From Gammaproteobacteria bacterium (GTDB lineage Bacteria > Pseudomonadota > Gammaproteobacteria > Pseudomonadales > Azotimanducaceae), in the NCBI GenBank assembly GCA_030430515.1, contig JAUIKX010000098.1, positions 1 to 11,013 of the forward strand: DNA of 11,013 nt, in the 5' to 3' direction. The notes below the pieces were generated by a model. It ran no database searches. It was not told where the DNA came from and worked only from the letters and a program-made list of their open reading frames with translations. Positions 6,841 through 11,013 of this stretch are shown piece after piece. Position 1 is the first letter of the stretch. Each line of letters opens with the position of its first letter. Both the position numbers and the translations under genes were made by a program.

Positions 6841-7713
6841 ATGAGCTTCGACGGTAAAGTAGCCATCGTCACCGGCGCCGGCGGCGGCCTCGGCAAAGAG
6901 CATGCACTGATCCTCGCCTCCGAGGGCGCGAAAGTCGTGGTCAACGACCTGGGTGGCAACATGGACGGCACCGGCCAGAGTGACGCAGCAGACGCGGTGG
7001 TGGAAGAGATCCGCGCCGCGGGTGGCACCGCAGTCGCCAACAAGGACTCCGTATCGGACAGAGACGGCGCGAAGCGCATCGTCGAAACCGCGGTCAGCGA
7101 GTTCGGCACCGTCGACATTCTGATCAACAACGCCGGCATCCTGCGCGATCGCTCCTTCAAGAAAATGACGCTGGACGAGTGGGACATGGTGATCAACGTG
7201 CACCTGAACGGCAGCGCCTACGTCACCTGGCATGCCTGGCCGATCATGTACGAAAAGAACTACGGCCGGATTCTCTTCACTTCGTCGGTGTCGGGCATTC
7301 TCGGCAGCTTCGGCCAGGGCAACTACGGTGCGGCGAAGATGGGCATGGTAGGACTCATGAACAACCTCTGCCGCGAAGGCGCGTCACACAACGTACGGGT
7401 CAACTGCCTGTCTCCCGGTGCCGACACCCGCATGACCGCCAGCATTCCGGGCCGCGACACCAATCCGGACGACCCGCGACCAGAAAACCACCCGAAGCTG
7501 GTGAGTCCGGCAGCGATTTATCTTGTGTCCGAAGACGCGCCCAACGGACGCATCATTCAGGCTGCCGGCGGTCGCTTCGCATCCGATGCGGTTTTCGCCA
7601 ACGACGGTCTGAACCTCGGGCTGGATGCAACCTGGGAAGATGTCGCCAACAATAGCGATGCCATTCTCGACCTTGCGGGGATGACGCCTAAAACATCAAT
7701 GTGGCGCGATTGA
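6841..7713 (+). CDS. Short-chain dehydrogenase/reductase, MFE-2/HSD17B4-type (3R)-hydroxyacyl-CoA dehydrogenase-like
   Basis: This 290-residue cytoplasmic Rossmann-fold oxidoreductase probably oxidises a hydroxyacyl-CoA or hydroxysteroid-like alcohol with NAD(P)+. The cofactor motif TGAGGGLG is at residues 11-18. VVVNDLGGN (32-40), with Asp36 after the second strand, favours NAD(H). NNAG is at 96-99, and the catalytic Ser149, Tyr162 and Lys166 lie in TSSVSGILG...NYGAAK. Several stretches match the dehydrogenase part of peroxisomal multifunctional enzyme 2: VVNDLGG, NNAGILRDRSF, VHLNGS, YGRILFTSSVSG and FGQGNYGAAK. As in that family, the usual catalytic Asn position in VHLNG is His121. The fused hydratase and SCP2 domains of the eukaryotic enzyme are absent, so this is a stand-alone dehydrogenase. 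It has a strong ribosome site and is divergent from the efflux operon. It meets the next gene stop-to-stop with no spacer. The exact substrate is not readable from sequence. Confidence 0.92.
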   Translation: MSFDGKVAIVTGAGGGLGKEHALILASEGAKVVVNDLGGNMDGTGQSDAADAVVEEIRAAGGTAVANKDSVSDRDGAKRIVETAVSEFGTVDILINNAGILRDRSFKKMTLDEWDMVINVHLNGSAYVTWHAWPIMYEKNYGRILFTSSVSGILGSFGQGNYGAAKMGMVGLMNNLCREGASHNVRVNCLSPGADTRMTASIPGRDTNPDDPRPENHPKLVSPAAIYLVSEDAPNGRIIQAAGGRFASDAVFANDGLNLGLDATWEDVANNSDAILDLAGMTPKTSMWRD

Positions 7714-8937
7714 CTATTCGGAGGGGCTGACGTTGACCGTGGCGTGAAACCAGGCCAGCGTCAGCTTCTCCAACGCGCTTGGATCGCCCGGCGGAAAGAA
7801 GCTGAGCTTAACGATCACCGTTCGCGTTTCAGGGTGCACATAGATGTACTGCCCTTGCAGCCCGACCGCCGCGTGAGCCCCGGGCTCGTCATCCACCTGC
7901 CAGAACTGATAACCGTACCCTCCGCGCCGGTTGGCCTCGCCGAACGGTTTCATTTTCGTCGCACGAATCATCCAATCACGCCGCACGATCTGCCGACCGT
8001 TGGCCTGCCCTTCATTCAGCCACATCTGGCCGAGCCGGCCGAAGTCGCGAAGCCGGGCATTGAATCCCATGCCGGCGAGCGCCCGCCCTTCGCCTTGCGG
8101 GCCGTCGGCCATCCAGAAGCCCTCAAACTCCGCACCCATTGGCATCCAGAGCGTGCGTGACATAAAAGTTTCCAACGGTTCGCCGACAGCCCGCTCCAGC
8201 ATCAGGCCGAGCATTGCCGTGTCCATCGTGGCGTAGTTGAAACGGCTGCCCGGGGCGACCGCGCTGGGCAGCTGCAGCCCACGATCAGCGAACCGTTCGC
8301 GATTCAGCACGATGGCATGCTCATGCACCAGAGCGGCCAGGCTGGGGTTTTCCCCGAAGTCATAGCGCTCCTCATAGGCCACGCCGGAGCGCATCTCGAG
8401 CACATGCTCGATACTCACCCCGTCGTAACCGCCGCCACGTAGTTCCGGCACATACTTCGAAATCGGCTCTGCAACGGAATTGATATGTCCCTCTGCGATG
8501 GCAAGGCCGACAAGCGTGGCGACAATGGATTTCGACATGGAGAAGCCGATGAACGGCGTCTGCGCACCGCTGCCGTTGCGGTAGTCCTCGAACACCACCG
8601 TGCCGTCGCGGATGACAAGGAGCGCGTTGGTGTACGTACGCTCGGCCCACTCATCATAGGTCAGGAAGTTGCCGTCGAAGTGAACCCCTGCAGGTGGTTT
8701 CGTTTTGATCGGCAATGCACTCGGCGTCTGCGGATGGGCAACTAAACGGGTTTCGAATAGCTGATCGACTGAGCGGAAGAAAAGACCGTTGGTCGGCGCT
8801 TCCAGTAGTGCCCACCGCAGATCAACAAGGCGCTGTGGCACCTCGGCGGATGCCGTGATGCCATAGCAAAAGAGAATCAGAACAAAGGAAAGACGGGAGC
8901 GGAGAGAGACTGATTTCAATGCCCGCTCCCGATTCAT
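7714..8937 (-). CDS. Secreted serine hydrolase, beta-lactamase/esterase fold (class C / NylB-EstB-like)
   Basis: This 407-residue protein belongs to the penicillin-binding/class C beta-lactamase fold family, whose members hydrolyse esters, amides or peptides through an acyl-serine intermediate. A basic N-terminus and hydrophobic core at about residues 16-29 end in ASA|EV, a plausible signal peptidase I site, so a periplasmic location is expected. The nucleophile motif SxxK is Ser133-Met-Ser-Lys136 (GFSMSKS). The second motif is Tyr235-Ala-Thr in SRFNYATMD, replacing the YxN of true beta-lactamases. The third-motif position reads HAAVGLQGQYIYVHPE instead of KTG, with GxQGQ as in 6-aminohexanoate-oligomer hydrolase and related esterases. 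This argues for esterase/amidase activity rather than antibiotic resistance. The start ATG shares one base with the receptor's TGA (TGATG, 8935-8939), implying translational coupling to the upstream receptor gene. The substrate is unknown. Confidence 0.9.
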   Translation of the reverse strand: MNRERALKSVSLRSRLSFVLILFCYGITASAEVPQRLVDLRWALLEAPTNGLFFRSVDQLFETRLVAHPQTPSALPIKTKPPAGVHFDGNFLTYDEWAERTYTNALLVIRDGTVVFEDYRNGSGAQTPFIGFSMSKSIVATLVGLAIAEGHINSVAEPISKYVPELRGGGYDGVSIEHVLEMRSGVAYEERYDFGENPSLAALVHEHAIVLNRERFADRGLQLPSAVAPGSRFNYATMDTAMLGLMLERAVGEPLETFMSRTLWMPMGAEFEGFWMADGPQGEGRALAGMGFNARLRDFGRLGQMWLNEGQANGRQIVRRDWMIRATKMKPFGEANRRGGYGYQFWQVDDEPGAHAAVGLQGQYIYVHPETRTVIVKLSFFPPGDPSALEKLTLAWFHATVNVSPSE

Positions 8938-11013
8938 CAGCTACCGCTGCCGCGGAAATCGCGACGCAGGGTCACGGCCCAGGTGCGGCCACGACCGGGC
9001 AGACCGGTTTGCGCACCGAAGGCGGAAACGTCGTCGATAACGCCGTGGAAGTAGTACTTGTCGAAGACATTACGGACTTCCAGCTTCACCTGCCAGTCTT
9101 CGCTCGGCGAGACGTAGCGGACGTTCATGTTACCCACGAAGTAGTCGTCTGCCTTGCTGGCCGGCGTGTTGAAAGGATCAGACCAGATCTCGTCACGATA
9201 GGAGCCGTCGAAACGACCGCCGATGGACGCACCTGAAGGCAGGATGTGGTCGTACTGAATACCGAAGCTGTAGGCCGTTTCCGGAGTGTACGGCGTGATG
9301 GCATCCAGCGGGATACCTGAGGTGCCGACATCCTGGTACTCGAAGTCGAGATAGGCGTAAGACGCATCGATACGAAGGCCATCGGTCAGGAAGAAGGAGC
9401 CTTCAAACTCAATGCCGCCAACTTCCGCTTCACCCACATTGTTCGGCTGCAGACACGGTGCCGCAGGGCACTCGGTCAGCGTCAGAATGATGTCTTCGTA
9501 CTCATTGAAGAACACCGCGCCGTTCAGACGGATGCGACGATCCCAGAAGTCCGCCTTGAAGCCCACTTCATAGGTGAGGAGCTCTTCCGGCTCAAACGGT
9601 GCCAGCTGGTTACACGGTGCCAGCACGCCAGGAGGCAGGTCGGAACATTCGCCGGCGGACGGACCGAAGAACGGACGCGGGTTCACGCCACCGGCCTTGT
9701 AGCCTGTGGAGATTGAGCCGTAAAGCATGAACGACTCGGTGAAACGGTAGTCGCTCACCAGACGGTAGTCCATGCGATCGCCTTCGAAGCTGTCGGTCAG
9801 GTTGAACAGTCCCGTGAGCAGACAGTTTGGCGTGTTGCCCAGGCCAACCGGGCCAGCAGTCGGTGCGCCCAGAAAGAACTCACAGATCGGCGGCAGGCCA
9901 GGTGCCGGTGGGTTTTCAACGAAAGGCACCGTGCCGTCCGGGTTGCTGCGGAAGTAGGTGTAGTCTTTTTCATCTTCCGAGTAACGCAGGCCGAAGTTTA
10001 CGGTCCAGGCATCGGAGAGGTTCAGCGTACCGTTGAAGAACGCGGCCTTCGAGGTAGAAGGCGTTTCGTCGGGACCATGGATGAAGTCGATGCCGGCGTA
10101 GTTCAGGTCAACGCGTGCATTGTAGTCACCGGTCTGGTCGAAGTAGAACGCGCCAACCGTGTAGTCGAAGAAGCCCTCTGCGAGACTGCCGTTCAGGCGG
10201 ATCTCATGGCTCCATGCTTCATGCTCGAGCACGTTGTTGAGCTGCGCCTGCGGCACCGGAGAGGCGTCCTGGTCGAAGGCGAAGTTCATTTCGTACTCGC
10301 GGTAAGAGGTGATGTAGATCAGCTCCATGTTGTCGTTGATCTGGTAGCTCACCTTACCTTGCACACCCCAGCCTTCGTACTCGTTGCCGCCGGCAGCGTA
10401 GTAAGGCTTATAAGGTGCCTGGCTTGTGGGATCACGACCGTCGAAGAAGTTGGCGTATGAGATGTACTTACCACCGTTCGGATCGCAGGAGTTCGCGCCA
10501 TGGGGCACGAAACGGCAGTCGAACGGAATGGCATTGCCGTCGAGGCCCGTCAGGAACGGAATGCCTTCCGGCGTAGTGGCCGGGTGGTTGGCCGACAGCA
10601 GCACGTCTGCCGTTGGATCCGAATCTTCGATGGTGTAGTCACCGGAGACGTCAACGGACAGGCGATCGTTCGGCATCCAGCTCAGCGCCAGACGGCCGGC
10701 GGAAACCTGACGTCCACCCAGTTCTCCCAGGTCTGCACCACGGCCCTGGTTGTTCAGAGACGGTACATTTGAACCTGGGTGGGTGCGCCCGTAGTCCAGC
10801 AGCTTCACGTAGCCGTCGATGCTGCGGGTCATGCCAGAGATTCGCGCGTAAAGATTTTCAGCCAATTCAAAGTCGGTGAAGCCTTTAAGGCCGAACTGGC
10901 CATCGGAGCCCGCGGTGACTTCCAGCCGGCTGTCGCCGGAGCCTTCCGGTTTCTTGCTGAAGAGTTTGATCGCACCACCGATGGAGTTTTTACCCGCCAG
11001 AGTGCCCTGAGGA
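8937..11013 (-). CDS. TonB-dependent outer-membrane receptor, N-terminus beyond the window edge
   Basis: This is a ligand-gated outer-membrane beta-barrel that imports a scarce or bulky nutrient using TonB-ExbB-ExbD energy. The frame is open to the right edge and the visible part is 691 residues. It begins inside the plug domain with PQGTLAGKNSIGGAIKLFS, the standard plug signature, so signal peptide and TonB box lie outside. A TTG at 10865 is not the true start. The barrel shows alternating amphipathic strands, STGYKAGGVNPRPF and the C-terminal VRNVFDKYYF. The last strand GRTWAVTLRRDF is followed by an extra RGSGS before the stop, whereas most such proteins end at the aromatic residue. Eight cysteines occur as four close pairs in probable extracellular loops (codons near 10517/10487, 9884/9824, 9647/9614 and 9470/9455). 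The gene overlaps the serine hydrolase by TGATG. The ligand is not determinable; this does not look like a clearly assigned siderophore or B12 receptor. Confidence 0.93.
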   Translation of the reverse strand, partial: PQGTLAGKNSIGGAIKLFSKKPEGSGDSRLEVTAGSDGQFGLKGFTDFELAENLYARISGMTRSIDGYVKLLDYGRTHPGSNVPSLNNQGRGADLGELGGRQVSAGRLALSWMPNDRLSVDVSGDYTIEDSDPTADVLLSANHPATTPEGIPFLTGLDGNAIPFDCRFVPHGANSCDPNGGKYISYANFFDGRDPTSQAPYKPYYAAGGNEYEGWGVQGKVSYQINDNMELIYITSYREYEMNFAFDQDASPVPQAQLNNVLEHEAWSHEIRLNGSLAEGFFDYTVGAFYFDQTGDYNARVDLNYAGIDFIHGPDETPSTSKAAFFNGTLNLSDAWTVNFGLRYSEDEKDYTYFRSNPDGTVPFVENPPAPGLPPICEFFLGAPTAGPVGLGNTPNCLLTGLFNLTDSFEGDRMDYRLVSDYRFTESFMLYGSISTGYKAGGVNPRPFFGPSAGECSDLPPGVLAPCNQLAPFEPEELLTYEVGFKADFWDRRIRLNGAVFFNEYEDIILTLTECPAAPCLQPNNVGEAEVGGIEFEGSFFLTDGLRIDASYAYLDFEYQDVGTSGIPLDAITPYTPETAYSFGIQYDHILPSGASIGGRFDGSYRDEIWSDPFNTPASKADDYFVGNMNVRYVSPSEDWQVKLEVRNVFDKYYFHGVIDDVSAFGAQTGLPGRGRTWAVTLRRDFRGSGS

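Noticed and set aside
7714..8937. True class C beta-lactamase conferring antibiotic resistance
   Set aside because: The SxxK serine is present, but the YxN and KTG motifs are replaced by Tyr-Ala-Thr and a GLQGQY region, which fits esterase/amidase relatives better.
8937..10865. Receptor start at the TTG at 10865
   Set aside because: The same frame continues to the right edge and encodes the TonB plug signature, so the TTG is internal.
1..11013. CRISPR arrays, tRNA or rRNA genes, insertion sequences, integrase sites
   Set aside because: No regularly spaced repeats, cloverleaf-like segment, terminal inverted repeats or transposase motifs were seen; nearly all of the window is accounted for by seven gene loci.

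Overview
The window reads as a GC-rich chromosomal segment of a Gram-negative bacterium. A tripartite RND efflux system with an outer-membrane lipoprotein channel and a TonB-dependent outer-membrane receptor require two membranes. The mix of a Rieske oxygenase, an MFE-2/HSD17B4-type short-chain dehydrogenase, a beta-lactamase-fold hydrolase and a TonB receptor resembles the catabolic accessory content of aquatic Gammaproteobacteria. That placement is inference, since no rRNA or phylogenetic marker is present.

Layout, left to right. (1) Positions 1-1160, plus strand: the 3' part of a Rieske non-heme iron oxygenase alpha subunit, cut by the left edge. (2) Positions 1114-6731, minus strand: a three-gene efflux operon in the order outer-membrane factor, membrane fusion protein, RND pump, joined by two ATGA stop/start overlaps. 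The membrane fusion gene is broken by a frameshift that coincides with an apparent small deletion. The pump gene runs 47 bp tail-to-tail into the Rieske gene. (3) Positions 6732-6840: the only real intergenic region, a 109-bp divergent promoter region with a TATAAT box for the efflux operon, a good ribosome site for the dehydrogenase, and a repeated GAGCAA/TTGCTC motif that could be an operator. (4) Positions 6841-7713, plus strand: a short-chain dehydrogenase. (5) Positions 7714-11013, minus strand: a TonB-dependent receptor, cut by the right edge, overlapping by one base (TGATG) a secreted serine hydrolase. The hydrolase meets the dehydrogenase gene stop-to-stop with no gap.

Functionally, the receptor/hydrolase pair suggests uptake across the outer membrane followed by periplasmic hydrolysis of an ester or amide substrate. 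The dehydrogenase and the Rieske oxygenase could act on hydrophobic or CoA-linked catabolic intermediates. The efflux operon would export toxic compounds if its adaptor were intact. No mobile element, CRISPR array, tRNA, rRNA or transcriptional regulator was seen. Most of the window is ordinary. The items most worth a second look are the adaptor lesion, the repeat in the divergent region, and the translationally coupled receptor-hydrolase pair with its paired loop cysteines.
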